NCBI RefSeq assembly: GCF_001424345.1
Contig: NZ_LMPF01000012.1
Coordinates: 427,769-491,768, forward strand
Direction: 5' to 3'
Origin: Burkholderia sp. Leaf177
Lineage (GTDB): Bacteria; Pseudomonadota; Gammaproteobacteria; Burkholderiales; Burkholderiaceae
DNA length: 64,000 bases
Positions within the stretch are counted from its first letter, which is position 1; the number at the start of each line of letters is the position of its first letter. Below the pieces are notes generated by a model. It was not told the origin of the DNA, searched no databases, and worked only from the letters and a program-made list of their open reading frames with translations. Below, piece after piece: positions 17,728-27,047 of this stretch. Position numbers and translations under genes: made by a program.

Positions 17728-17776
17728 CAGCGCAGTACCTGATTCCACTATCTTCAACACCTTACAAGGCTCCGCA

Positions 17777-19144
17777 ATGAACTACGAACATCTCTTCGCC
17801 GATCTCGCCACGAAGACCATCCGCATGGCGCTGGTCGGCCCGAAGGGCGGTTTCGGCCGTTCGCTACTCGTGCAATGCCGCGCGTTGCCTGCACTGGAAA
17901 TTGCAGCGCTCTGCGACCTCGACATCGATGGCACGCTCGCGACGCTGGCATCGCTCGGCTTCGGCGCAGACGCCGCGAAGGTCTGCAACAACTCAGCCGA
18001 TGTCCGGGCTGCTCGCGAAGCCGGCCGCATTGCGCTGGTGGCCGACTATGGTTTGCTCGATGACATTGCGCTCGATATCGTAGTCGAAGCAACCGGCCAG
18101 CCGGAAGTCAGCGTCAAGATTGCGCAGGCGGCGCTTAGACGAGGTGTGCATGTCGCAATGGCGACCAAAGAAACGGATTCGGTTGCAGGACCGTATCTGA
18201 ACCAGCTCGCGCTCGAAAACAACGTGGTCTACACGACGCCTGACGGCGACCAGCCGAGCAACCTGATCGGCCTCGTCACCTGGGCGCGCGTGCTGGGCTT
18301 CGAGGTCGTGGCAGCGGGGAAATCGAGCGAATACGATTTTATTTACGATCCTGATGAACATAGCATCGGTTATCTGGATCAGCGTCACGCGGCATCGCTT
18401 GCTTCGTGCTGGACATTGGGCGACGACATTCCCGCAACGCTCGCGGCACGCAGCAAGGCGCTCGCCATGTTGCCCCAAAGCGCGACGCCGGATTACTGCG
18501 AGCTCAACGTGGTCGCCAATTCCACGGGCCTTCTTCCCGCCGCCGATGCGCTCAACTATCCGCTCGCGCGTTTGAGCGAACTGGCGGACATCTTCGTGCC
18601 GAAGGAACACGGCGGCATTCTGGAGCGCACGGGCGTGGTCGATGTCTTCAACTGCCTGCGCCGCCCCGACGACGTGAGCTTTGGCGGCGGCGTGTTTGTC
18701 ATCGTCCGGTGCAAGGACGACGAAACCTGGGAACTGCTGCGCCAGAAGGGACATCTGGTCAACAAGAACGGCGGGTATGCGTGTATTTATTTGCCGTATC
18801 ACCTGATGGGACTTGAAACGCCTGCCAGCCTGTTTTCCGCCGTGTTGACGGGCCGGCCCACCGGCAGCAGCAAGCAATTGCCGCACGCGCGCATGGTCGC
18901 GCGTGCAAGTCGCGATTTCAAGGCGGGCGAAACGCTCAGCATGGGCGGCCATCATCACACGATCGACGGCGCCGACGCGTTGCTGATCGATCAGGTAAAA
19001 GCGGGCAATGCCGCACCGTTCTATCTGGCAGCGAACAAGCGGCTGACGGCGGATATTGCGAAGGGCAGCCTCGTGCCGCTCGATGCACTCGACCTGCAGG
19101 GCTCGACGTTGCACGACGCGTGGCAACAGAACCCGTCGCTGTAA
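17777..19144 (+). CDS. homoserine-dehydrogenase-like oxidoreductase with C-terminal SAF domain
   Basis: 455 residues from ATG 17777, with AAGG upstream. The N-terminus MALVGPKGGFGRSLL is a Rossmann NAD(P) site; DIVVEATGQPEV and VHVAMATKETDSVAG match the homoserine-dehydrogenase-like fold. The C-terminal ~80 residues (RMVARASRDFKAGETLSMGG, then a substrate strand) form a SAF-type domain. Proteins of this architecture are common next to sugar-acid pathways, but their reaction is uncertain. Its position between a GntP permease and a lactonase-like amidohydrolase supports oxidation or reduction of an imported acid. Confidence 0.8.
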   Translation: MNYEHLFADLATKTIRMALVGPKGGFGRSLLVQCRALPALEIAALCDLDIDGTLATLASLGFGADAAKVCNNSADVRAAREAGRIALVADYGLLDDIALDIVVEATGQPEVSVKIAQAALRRGVHVAMATKETDSVAGPYLNQLALENNVVYTTPDGDQPSNLIGLVTWARVLGFEVVAAGKSSEYDFIYDPDEHSIGYLDQRHAASLASCWTLGDDIPATLAARSKALAMLPQSATPDYCELNVVANSTGLLPAADALNYPLARLSELADIFVPKEHGGILERTGVVDVFNCLRRPDDVSFGGGVFVIVRCKDDETWELLRQKGHLVNKNGGYACIYLPYHLMGLETPASLFSAVLTGRPTGSSKQLPHARMVARASRDFKAGETLSMGGHHHTIDGADALLIDQVKAGNAAPFYLAANKRLTADIAKGSLVPLDALDLQGSTLHDAWQQNPSL

Positions 19145-19245
19145 GTCACGTGCCATGAACCCGAACCAGGCGCTTTTATCGACGATACCGCCGAGCGTGC
19201 GTACCGTCCCGCCAGCCTGGTGCAACCGCACATAAGGAACGCTTC

Positions 19246-20175
19246 ATGACTTCGCAGCCAAACAACGAACTGGGCTTCGATCTTCCTATTTTCGATGCCC
19301 ATCATCATTTCTGGGACCTGTCCGACGGAACCTTTCCATGGTTGACCGACGACTACGACGAATCGTTTTTCCTCGGCGATTACCGGCGGATGTGCAAGAA
19401 CTTCCTGCCGCCTGAATACCGTGCCGCGACCGCGGGTTTCAACGTCATCGGCACCGTTCACGTCGAGGCGGAGCGCTCGCGCCGTGAACAGGTGATCGAG
19501 ACGGAATTCCTCACCCGGCTTAATGCGGCAACCGGCTTGCCGAGCGCGATTGTCGGCCACGTGTTTTTTGTTCAGCCCGACTGTGAAGCGGTGCTTGAAG
19601 GGCATGCGAGAAGCCCGCTCGCACGCGGAGTCCGATCGAAGCCGGAGATTTCGGCGGGGCCGGGACAATCGGTGCGCGGCCAGCCGGGCACGATGCAGGA
19701 CGACGCGTGGTTGCGGGGTCTCGCGCTGCTAGAGAAATTTGGCTTCTCATGGGACCTGCGGGTTCCGTACTGGCACCTGGAAGAGGCCGCCGAAGTGGCC
19801 CGTGCTTTTCCCGGCACGCCGATCGTGACCAACCATCTCGGCTTGCCGCTGGATCGTTCTGAAGAAGGTCTCGCAATCTGGCGCGGCGGCATGCAGGCGC
19901 TGGCCGCCTGCCCGAACGTCTTCCTGAAAGTGTCGGAACTCGGTTTGCCCAACGGCACATGGGATAGCGCCAGCAATCGCCGCGTGATTCGTGAAGCCGT
20001 CGATATGTTCGGCTTCGGGCGATGCATGTTCGCCAGCAACCTGCCGGTCGGCAATCTGTCCGCCACGTTCACGGAAATCGTGGCCGATGTCATCGGCGCG
20101 CTGCCGCAGGCAACCGAAACCGAGTTGAGGCAATTGTTCGCGGGCACGGCGCAGTGGTTTTATCGTGTGACCTGA
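19246..20175 (+). CDS. amidohydrolase-2 family hydrolase (lactonase-like)
   Basis: 309 residues from ATG 19246, with AAGGAA upstream. The N-terminal metal motif IFDAHHHFWDL and a later VTNHLGLPLDRS, KVSELGLPNGTWD and FASNLPVGNLSATF place it in the Amidohydrolase_2 (PF04909) group that includes 2-pyrone-4,6-dicarboxylate hydrolase and L-fuconolactonase. These open lactones or hydrolyse cyclic acids. In this operon, a sugar-acid lactone is a sensible substrate. The usual catalytic Asp of the ASDYP form reads ASNLP here, which departs from many relatives. Confidence 0.8.
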   Translation: MTSQPNNELGFDLPIFDAHHHFWDLSDGTFPWLTDDYDESFFLGDYRRMCKNFLPPEYRAATAGFNVIGTVHVEAERSRREQVIETEFLTRLNAATGLPSAIVGHVFFVQPDCEAVLEGHARSPLARGVRSKPEISAGPGQSVRGQPGTMQDDAWLRGLALLEKFGFSWDLRVPYWHLEEAAEVARAFPGTPIVTNHLGLPLDRSEEGLAIWRGGMQALAACPNVFLKVSELGLPNGTWDSASNRRVIREAVDMFGFGRCMFASNLPVGNLSATFTEIVADVIGALPQATETELRQLFAGTAQWFYRVT

Positions 20176-20219
20176 TGCCGGGCACGAACTGAAGCAGACA
20201 ACCATACAAGGAGACCGCC

Positions 20220-21509
20220 GTGCCCCTAGTCGATGAAAACCAGCTCTTCAAGAAAGTTTCGCTGCACATCTTGCCGGTGCTGATGCTCGGCTTTTTCTTT
20301 TCTTACCTCAACCGCGTCAACGTAGGTTTCGCGAAGCTCCAGATGGCGAGCGATCTGCAATTCAGCGACGCCGTCTATGGTTTCGGCGCCGGGATCTTTT
20401 TTCTCGGCTACTTCCTGCTCGAAGTGCCAAGCAATGTAATCCTGCACAAGGTAGGCGCCCGTCGATGGATCTCGCGCATCATGATTTCATGGGGTCTGCT
20501 CTCGTGCGCCACGATATTCATTCGCACCCCGACGCAATTTTACGTGATGCGTTTTCTTCTGGGGCTGGCCGAAGCGGGATTCATTCCTGGCGCAATCTAC
20601 ACGATGGCGCAATGGTATCCGTCTGCACGACGAGGCCGCGCGTGGGGCACGTTCTACATTGCGCTTGCGTCGTCCGGGGTCATCGGCGGATTGTTGTCGG
20701 GGTCCATCCTGAAGTTCATGTCGGGTGTTGGCGGCATGCGCGGCTGGCAATGGCTGATCCTGTGCGAAGGTGTCCCAACCATTTTGCTTGGCATTTACAT
20801 CTACTTTCGAATGAGCGAGGACATTCGCCGCGTTAGCTGGCTTCGCGACGATGAGAAGGACTATCTGAGCGCGGTGATGGCGAGAGAAGACAGCAACAAG
20901 CTCGCGCACGGATTCGCGGCGCTGCTCACGAATGCGCGTGTGTGGGCGCTCGTTGCCATCTACTTCGTGTACAACATGGGACTCTATGCAATCAGTTTCT
21001 GGATGCCTACGCTGATTCAGAAGATGGGTACGACCGATGCGTTGACCATCGGCATTCTTACCGCGATACCCGGCGTGTGTGCAATCGTGTGCATGCTTGC
21101 GTTCGGCTACAGCGCGGATCGCCACAATGAACGCAAATGGCATCTAATCGCGGCGTTCATCATGGCAGCAACCGGCTTCGTGCTTTGCATTGCATGGCAG
21201 AACGAACCGGTGCTCGGCGTGATCGCGCTTTGCCTCGCAAATATGGGCATCCTGTCGATCCCCGCGCTGTTCTGGAGCGTGCCGACCGCGTTTCTTGCCG
21301 GCGTCACGGCGGCTGCCGGCATTGCGATGATCAATGCGATCGGCAATCTTGCCGGGTTCGCATCGCCTTACATGATCGGATATCTCAAAGACCTGACGGG
21401 CCGAACCGATATTGCATTGCTTGTAGTTGCAAGCGGCCTCGTGCTCGGCGCTTTGCTCGTGGCGGTGGTGCTGCGCGGACGCAAGCAGCAAGTGAGGGCA
21501 GCGACCTGA
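20220..21509 (+). CDS. MFS transporter, anion:cation symporter (ACS) type
   Basis: 429 residues from GTG 20220, with AAGGAG seven bases upstream. About 12 membrane segments. The early phrase FSYLNRVNVGFAKLQM and then LLEVPSNVILHKVGARRWI are hallmarks of the ACS family, which carries organic anions such as tartrate, phthalate or sugar acids. As a second transporter in the same operon as the GntP permease, it may import a related acid or export a product. The 3' end is convergent with the MDR oxidoreductase, and a 9-bp inverted repeat lies between them. Confidence 0.9.
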   Translation: MPLVDENQLFKKVSLHILPVLMLGFFFSYLNRVNVGFAKLQMASDLQFSDAVYGFGAGIFFLGYFLLEVPSNVILHKVGARRWISRIMISWGLLSCATIFIRTPTQFYVMRFLLGLAEAGFIPGAIYTMAQWYPSARRGRAWGTFYIALASSGVIGGLLSGSILKFMSGVGGMRGWQWLILCEGVPTILLGIYIYFRMSEDIRRVSWLRDDEKDYLSAVMAREDSNKLAHGFAALLTNARVWALVAIYFVYNMGLYAISFWMPTLIQKMGTTDALTIGILTAIPGVCAIVCMLAFGYSADRHNERKWHLIAAFIMAATGFVLCIAWQNEPVLGVIALCLANMGILSIPALFWSVPTAFLAGVTAAAGIAMINAIGNLAGFASPYMIGYLKDLTGRTDIALLVVASGLVLGALLVAVVLRGRKQQVRAAT

Positions 21510-21541
21510 TCCTGCTATCGACAAGGACCTGCACCGTTAAT

Positions 21542-21583
21542 CGGCGACCTCGGCTTGCTTCATCGATGTATGACAGGTCGCCG
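21542..21583. terminator. long-loop inverted repeat between convergent genes
   Basis: CGGCGACCT at 21542-21550 pairs perfectly with AGGTCGCCG at 21575-21583. It lies between the MFS gene and the oppositely oriented MDR gene. A bidirectional terminator role is plausible, but there is no T-run and the 24-nt loop is long. Confidence 0.35.
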
Positions 21584-21672
21584 TCATTGCTACCGTCTTC
21601 AGCTGGCTGACGAAGTCGGTGAACCGCGCACCCAATAGCTCGTAAGGCATCGCCGCGTCCGCGTCCGCGGCT

Positions 21673-22752
21673 CTATGGCCGGACCACGGTCATTCTGAAC
21701 GGTCCGCCGTGAGCGGCTGCATGGGCTACGGCTTCGTTCGCATCGGCTAACGAAAACGCGCTGACGTCGAAGTGCCCAAGATCGAGCAGGCCCGCGCGGA
21801 TCAGGCCGGTCATGCGCGTCACTGCTTCGGGCGAATACATCCATTTGCCGCGCACCGTGATGTCGTTACGCATGATCCACGGGTAAGGCAGGTCGAGGCC
21901 GTCGCCGCCGAGCATGCCTACGCCTCCCATCAATACGACGCGACCATAAGGACGCACAGTCATCACTGCCGCGCGCACCGTCGTGGTCGTGGCCGAGGGC
22001 GGCAACAGATCGATTACGCAATCAACAGGGCCGGGAGCGGACGCGCGCATGTGCTCGCGGTCATCGTCTTCGTTGCCCGATAGTTTCACGGTCCGCACGC
22101 GATCACCGAAGCGGCGTTTGAGATCCGCGAGCACGGACTCGTTGCGCCCAGGCGCGACGACGCAGGCCGCTCCCATCGCGAGCGCTGTTGCAACGCAAGC
22201 ACTGCCAAAATTTCCGGTCGCGCCGCTTACGAGCAGTGTTTCACCGGCTTGGAAATGGGCGGCGAGCAACCCGCCGTAAGGCACGAGCATGGTGTTGAGC
22301 GCACACCAGCGCGCCGCGTCGCCGGGATCGATCTCGCCGATGCGAATCGCGTTTTCAGTCGGCACGCGCACCTGTTCGGCGAAGGTGCCGTCGTGAAAAT
22401 GTCGTTGCAGCCGCATGCCGCCTTCACCCCGTGCGCTCCAGCCTTGCAGGGTGATATCGGGCATCAGGGCGTCATCGCGTGAGCGCACGGTTGGGTCGCA
22501 AAACACCCAGTCTCCCGGCTTCAGGTGGGTCGCGTCCGGGCCGGTTGTGCGCACACGACCGATCGCGCCGCACCCCGGCACCATCGGTAAATCGATCATG
22601 TAGCGTCGTTTGCCGCTGAATACTTCGTTCGCGTAGGACAGCACCGGCGCAGCGACGACGTCGACGACGACTTCGCCCGTGCCGATTTCCGGCGCCGACA
22701 TTTCTGCGATACGAAGAGGCTGACCAAGTGTCTCGAGGATTGCAGCTTTCAT
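21673..22752 (-). CDS. zinc-less MDR-family alcohol dehydrogenase/quinone reductase
   Basis: 359 residues. The nucleotide-binding motif GATGNFGSACVATALAMGA and the overall pattern MKAAILETLGQPLRIAE are medium-chain dehydrogenase features. The catalytic zinc ligands are absent: the usual C-x-T-D/GHE region reads APVLSYANEV and GCGAIGRV, and the structural four-Cys loop is missing. A quinone-oxidoreductase-like or zinc-independent reductase is therefore likely. The start is ATG 22752 with a weak ribosome binding site. It is divergent from an MmyB-like regulator and probably its target. Confidence 0.85.
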   Translation of the reverse strand: MKAAILETLGQPLRIAEMSAPEIGTGEVVVDVVAAPVLSYANEVFSGKRRYMIDLPMVPGCGAIGRVRTTGPDATHLKPGDWVFCDPTVRSRDDALMPDITLQGWSARGEGGMRLQRHFHDGTFAEQVRVPTENAIRIGEIDPGDAARWCALNTMLVPYGGLLAAHFQAGETLLVSGATGNFGSACVATALAMGAACVVAPGRNESVLADLKRRFGDRVRTVKLSGNEDDDREHMRASAPGPVDCVIDLLPPSATTTTVRAAVMTVRPYGRVVLMGGVGMLGGDGLDLPYPWIMRNDITVRGKWMYSPEAVTRMTGLIRAGLLDLGHFDVSAFSLADANEAVAHAAAHGGPFRMTVVRP

Positions 22753-22815
22753 GGCGATAACTCGTTAGGTGGTTTGGACGAGCCCATTCTGGCAGGCTTA
22801 AAATGGGCAACAAGG

Positions 22816-22837
22816 CCTAGTACTATCCTAGGACTGG
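22816..22837. promoter_or_regulatory. 11-bp tandem repeat in divergent promoter (candidate MmyB-type operator)
   Basis: Two direct copies, CCTAGTACTAT and CCTAGGACTGG, sit head to tail with an 11-bp period, one helical turn. They lie between the MDR gene and the MmyB-like regulator, 64 bp and 32 bp from the two starts. Use as that regulator's operator is inference from position. Confidence 0.45.
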
Positions 22838-22868
22838 CGCGACCCTCCATCAAAGAGGAAAACAAACC

Positions 22869-23642
22869 ATGGCAATGTCGAGTCGAAATGAATTCGGCGA
22901 TTTTCTGCGCTCACGACGGGAGAAACTCAGCCCTGCCGAACTCGGGTTGAAGAACGTCCGGCGCCGCCGGACGCCGGGCTTGCGGCGGGAGGAAGTAGCC
23001 GAGTTGGCGGGCATTGGCGTCGACTGGTATGTTCGGCTGGAACAGGGACGAACGGTGAATCCGTCCGATGCCACGCTCGATGCGCTCGCCAGCGCCCTGC
23101 GTCTTGGAAGCGCTGAAGCGGCGCACTTGCGTGCTCTGGCGCGTAATGGCGAGCGCCGGGACTTTGCGCCCGAGATCGTGCCGCCGGTCATCGAGCATCT
23201 GGTCATGAACCTGAATTTGCCTGCCTACGTCACCGGCCGGCGCTGGGACATCCTGGCCTGGAACGCGGCTGCCGCGGATGTCCTTGGCTTTGAAAAGCTT
23301 GACGCGTCGAATCGCAACATCCTTGCATTCATGTTCATTGAAGCGGATTCCCGGCGGCTGTTCGGACGAGCCTGGACTGACGAGGCACGTCGCATGGTTG
23401 CGCTTTTTCGCGTGACTCATGATCTACATGCCAGCGATCCCGCGTTTATCGAACTGGTTGAGCGCGTGCGCAGTCACAGCCCGGAATTCAAGAAGTGGTG
23501 GGCGGCACATGACGTCCGCGGCGGGAATTCCGGGCAGAAGGTCCTCATGCATCTCGAGCGGGGCGCGCAACGCTATGAATACGCGACATTCCAGGCGAAC
23601 GACGATCCGGCGCTCAAGCTTTCTATCTACACGCCTGTCTGA
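22869..23642 (+). CDS. MmyB-like helix-turn-helix transcriptional regulator
   Basis: 257 residues. The N-terminal HTH (~8-80) has FGDFLRSRREKLSP, TPGLRREEVAELAGIGVDWY and RLEQGRTVNPS, the hallmark of the XRE/MmyB group. The C-terminal MmyB ligand-binding domain has AYVTGRRWDILAWNAAA and a Trp-rich HDVRG segment; it is thought to bind a fatty-acid-like ligand in relatives. It is divergently transcribed from an MDR oxidoreductase, the usual arrangement for this regulator type. The ATG is preceded by GAGGA. Confidence 0.9.
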   Translation: MAMSSRNEFGDFLRSRREKLSPAELGLKNVRRRRTPGLRREEVAELAGIGVDWYVRLEQGRTVNPSDATLDALASALRLGSAEAAHLRALARNGERRDFAPEIVPPVIEHLVMNLNLPAYVTGRRWDILAWNAAAADVLGFEKLDASNRNILAFMFIEADSRRLFGRAWTDEARRMVALFRVTHDLHASDPAFIELVERVRSHSPEFKKWWAAHDVRGGNSGQKVLMHLERGAQRYEYATFQANDDPALKLSIYTPV

Positions 23643-23837
23643 ACGAAGCGGGGCAGTAAAAGTGAATCGGGTCGGGTCCGTTCACAACGTCTGCTTAATA
23701 TTTTCCTGCAAGTGCCGATAACCAGAAAGTCTGCGCTACGGGAAGAGGTTCAGCGGTCACCGCATTCGATCGAAAAGAGAACGCCGTCTCAACCTTTTAT
23801 GGGCGCATATCACCGCAACCCTTACTGGCGGGTGCTA

Positions 23838-26800
23838 ATGCCTAACAATCCGATCAAATCCTCTTTCACTCCGGCCGATGCAGAAGCGATGGAGAGAAGC
23901 CTGGGGCGGATCGCGTTCGCACCCGACGGGAGCATCCTTCGCGTGAACGAGCGTTTTCTCGAGCTCTTCGACTATAAGGGCTGGGAACTCGTTGGACGCA
24001 ATCGCTGCATCTTCAGGCCGCTCGCAACGGGCGCAAGCGCCTCGGACGAGATCGATGCGGTTCTCGAAACCGGCGAAGCCTTCTTTGGCGAGATGCAACA
24101 GTTAAAGCGCGATGGCACGCCCTTCTGGACCGAGGTTTCATGCGTACCGATCGCAGCCGACGACGGCGCTGTGGGCGAGATCGTCATGCTGGTGCGCGAC
24201 GTCACCGACCGCATGATGTCGGCCGCGAACGACGCCGGCCAGATCGCCGCCATCAACGCCTCGCAAGCTGTCATCCATTTCGCGATGGACGGCACGATCC
24301 TTCACGCCAACGATAAGTTCCTCGAGGCAACCGGCTACCGGCTCGATGAAGTCGTCGGCAAGCATCATCGAATGTTGCTTGCCGCCGACGAGGCTATCGA
24401 CCCGTCCTACGCCGCATTTTGGGAACATCTGCGAAAGGGATTACACGCTTCCGGCGAATATCGGCGCTTCGGCAAGGACGGGAAGCCGGTCTGGTTGCGG
24501 GCGACCTACAATCCCATTCTCGACCTTGGCGGACGTCCGTTCAAGGTCGTCAAATATGCCGTCGACGTCACGCTGGAGAAGAGGCAGAACGCCGATTTCG
24601 AAGGGCAGATCGCGGCGATAGACAAGTCGCAATGCATTGTGACCTTCGCGCCCGACGGCACCATTCTCGATGCCAACCGCAACTTCCTTGCGGCGGTAGG
24701 TTATACGATGGAGGAACTCGAAGGCCGCCATCACCGCATGTTCGTCGATCCCGCTTACGCGCACAGCCTCGACTACGAGATCTTCTGGAGCGATCTTGCC
24801 GCTGGTCGCCACCGCAGCGGCGAGTTCCGGCGCATTGGCCGCGACAAGCGCGACGTCTGGCTGCAGGCGATTTATAGCCCGGTGCTCGATCAGGAAGGCC
24901 GGCCCTTCAAGATTGTCAAATACGCGACGGTCGTCACTCGCGAGAAACTTCGCCAAGCAGATCATCAGGGCCAGATTGCCGCCATCCACAAATCACAGAG
25001 CGTCGTGGCCTTCAATGTCGACGGAACCATCCTCGACGCCAACGACAACTTTCTCGACCTGACAGGTTATCGGCTGTCCCAGGTCATTGGCCGCCACCAT
25101 TCCATGTTCGTTTCGCACGAGGAACGGGAAAGCGAAGAATATGGGAAGTTCTGGCAGGCGCTCGCTTCAGGTCAGTACCAAGCAGGGGAGTTCAAGCGTC
25201 TTGGCCGCGATGGCCGGGAGATCTGGCTGCAGGCTTCCTATAACCCGATCCTCGACATGAACGGGCGCCCGTTCAAGGTCGTCAAGAACGCGGTCGACGT
25301 CACCGAGCAAAAGTTGCGGCAAGGCGATTACGAAGGACAGATCGCCGCAATCAACAAGTCGCAGAGCGTTGTCTCGTTCGACATGGACGGCAATGTGCTT
25401 GAAGCGAATGACAACTTCCTCACGCTGATGGGTTATGCGCTTGCTGAGGTTGTTGGCCGGCATCATCGGATGTTCGTCGACAAGGAATCCGCCGCGCATG
25501 CCGATTACGCGCGCTTCTGGACCAATCTGCGCGAGGGCAAGTTTCTGTCCTCGAAGTTCAAACGGATCGCCGCGAGCGGGGCCGAGGTCTGGATCCAGGC
25601 TTCCTACAATCCGATCTACGACCTGAACGGCAAGCCCTTCAAGATCGTCAAGATCGCCGCCGACATCACCGCCGACGTTTCGCTCGCCGCCGATCTCTCA
25701 CGCGCTCAGAAAGAGGTCCAGCACGATCCGGCGACGGGTCTTCCGAACCGGCTCGGCCTGCGCAAGTTCATGCGTCAGGCGCTTTCGGCAACCGACAGCG
25801 AGCTCGCGCTCTTCTATCTCGATCTCGATCACTTCAAGCCGATCAACGACACGTTCGGCCACGATATTGGCGACCTCGTGCTGCGCACCGTCGCCGCACG
25901 CCTGACAGGGGAGCTGACCGAAGGTCAACTCGTCGCGCGTATCGGCGGCGACGAGTTCGTTGTCGCGGCCTCGAACCTTTCGCGGCCGCAGGTCGTCGCG
26001 CTCGCGGAGCGCCTTATTGATGCGGTGTCGCAGCCAATCGCCCATGGAGAGCGATGGCTCGAGGTCGGTCTTTCGATCGGTATCGCGCTGACGCCGCAAG
26101 ATACGCTGGAGGAAGACGAGCTTTTCCGCTTCGCCGACGTCGCGCTTTATCGCTCCAAAGGCAACCAGCGCGGCACGTTCACTTTCTATGCCGAGGATGC
26201 GGAAACCTCAGCCGAGACCGAGCGGCATCTCGCGCACGACATGCTGATCGCAATCAAGGCGCGTGAGTTCGATCTCGCTTGCAGCGTGCGCGTCTCGGCA
26301 ACGAATGCAATCGCCGTTGAGGTCCACCCCTGGTGGAACCATCCGACGCTCGGCAGGCTCGGCACGGAAACCTATCTGCGCGTCGCCGAGCAAAGCGGTC
26401 TTGTCGGTCCGCTCGGAGACTGGATCTTACGCGAGGCTTGCAAGCTTGCGGCGCGCCTGCCCGAGACGACCGTTTGCGTCCCTGTCTATCCGAAGCAGCT
26501 CCTGACGAGCGACTTCGCCCAAACACTGTCATTGGCGCTCCGGGAGTGCGGCGTGGAGGCGAGTCGCCTCGAATTGCGACTCGAGCGTGGGACCGCCCGT
26601 GTCAACACGGAAAGCCTTCGTTTCGATCTTGCAAAGCTCAGGGCGATGGGGCTCGAGGTCGTGGCGGACAGCGTACTCGCCGGCGAAAATGCTCTTGCGA
26701 ATCGTGCTTCCTGGAGCATGGACCGGGTGATGGTCGACGCGCGCCTTGGTGCCATCCTCAAGAGACAGCTGCATCCGCTCGCAGACGAGATCGCCAGGAT

Positions 26801-27047
26801 CGAGGCTGACGATGCTAAAGCGACAATCTCGGGGAGGCGTTGCTTCGAGATAGACGCCAAGTTAACGCTGCATGGTTTTATGAGGTTCAACGCGACCAAT
26901 ACGTCCGACATCGCGGACGCGGTTCGCGAAACGAAGAAGATGGCAAATGATGCTTGGACCGACGACAGTGACTCTGCGCAGTTGATCAAGGCTTACAGCC
27001 TTGCCAAACCTGCCGGGGAGTCCGCGCTGAATTGCGTCGAGCGTTGA
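23838..27047 (+). CDS. five-PAS diguanylate cyclase with degenerate EAL domain
   Basis: 1069 residues from ATG 23838; in-frame ATG 23799 is an alternative, and neither site is strong. Domains: PAS1 (~15-133), four near-identical PAS repeats of exactly 122 residues (134-255, 256-377, 378-499, 500-621), GGDEF (~640-800) and an EAL-like domain (~815-1030). The active site is an intact GGDEF (703-707), so c-di-GMP synthesis is likely. The RxxD inhibitory site reads TEGQ. The EAL motif reads EVH (828-830), and the DDFGTG loop is missing, so phosphodiesterase activity is unlikely. There are no membrane segments. The repeated GRHHRMFV segments resemble PAS arrays of alphaproteobacterial sensors. Confidence 0.9.
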   Translation: MPNNPIKSSFTPADAEAMERSLGRIAFAPDGSILRVNERFLELFDYKGWELVGRNRCIFRPLATGASASDEIDAVLETGEAFFGEMQQLKRDGTPFWTEVSCVPIAADDGAVGEIVMLVRDVTDRMMSAANDAGQIAAINASQAVIHFAMDGTILHANDKFLEATGYRLDEVVGKHHRMLLAADEAIDPSYAAFWEHLRKGLHASGEYRRFGKDGKPVWLRATYNPILDLGGRPFKVVKYAVDVTLEKRQNADFEGQIAAIDKSQCIVTFAPDGTILDANRNFLAAVGYTMEELEGRHHRMFVDPAYAHSLDYEIFWSDLAAGRHRSGEFRRIGRDKRDVWLQAIYSPVLDQEGRPFKIVKYATVVTREKLRQADHQGQIAAIHKSQSVVAFNVDGTILDANDNFLDLTGYRLSQVIGRHHSMFVSHEERESEEYGKFWQALASGQYQAGEFKRLGRDGREIWLQASYNPILDMNGRPFKVVKNAVDVTEQKLRQGDYEGQIAAINKSQSVVSFDMDGNVLEANDNFLTLMGYALAEVVGRHHRMFVDKESAAHADYARFWTNLREGKFLSSKFKRIAASGAEVWIQASYNPIYDLNGKPFKIVKIAADITADVSLAADLSRAQKEVQHDPATGLPNRLGLRKFMRQALSATDSELALFYLDLDHFKPINDTFGHDIGDLVLRTVAARLTGELTEGQLVARIGGDEFVVAASNLSRPQVVALAERLIDAVSQPIAHGERWLEVGLSIGIALTPQDTLEEDELFRFADVALYRSKGNQRGTFTFYAEDAETSAETERHLAHDMLIAIKAREFDLACSVRVSATNAIAVEVHPWWNHPTLGRLGTETYLRVAEQSGLVGPLGDWILREACKLAARLPETTVCVPVYPKQLLTSDFAQTLSLALRECGVEASRLELRLERGTARVNTESLRFDLAKLRAMGLEVVADSVLAGENALANRASWSMDRVMVDARLGAILKRQLHPLADEIARIEADDAKATISGRRCFEIDAKLTLHGFMRFNATNTSDIADAVRETKKMANDAWTDDSDSAQLIKAYSLAKPAGESALNCVER
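24237..25700 (+). repeat. four in-frame tandem PAS repeats with exact 366-bp period
   Basis: Units begin at 24237, 24603, 24969 and 25335, each with GQIAAI(N/D/H)xSQ followed ~45 residues later by GRHHxM and ending with RPFK(V/I)VK. Spacing is exactly 366 bp each time. Divergence between units shows old duplication rather than recent expansion. The array lies inside the GGDEF protein gene. Confidence 0.85.

Noticed and set aside
17993..19231. 412-residue open frame antisense to the SAF-domain dehydrogenase
   Set aside because: Its translation has the Arg/His-rich composition of antisense shadows, and the plus-strand protein is clearly coding.
24237..25700. Considered as a CRISPR-like or recent tandem duplication
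   Set aside because: Units are 366 bp, protein-coding, in frame and diverged; they are PAS domain repeats.
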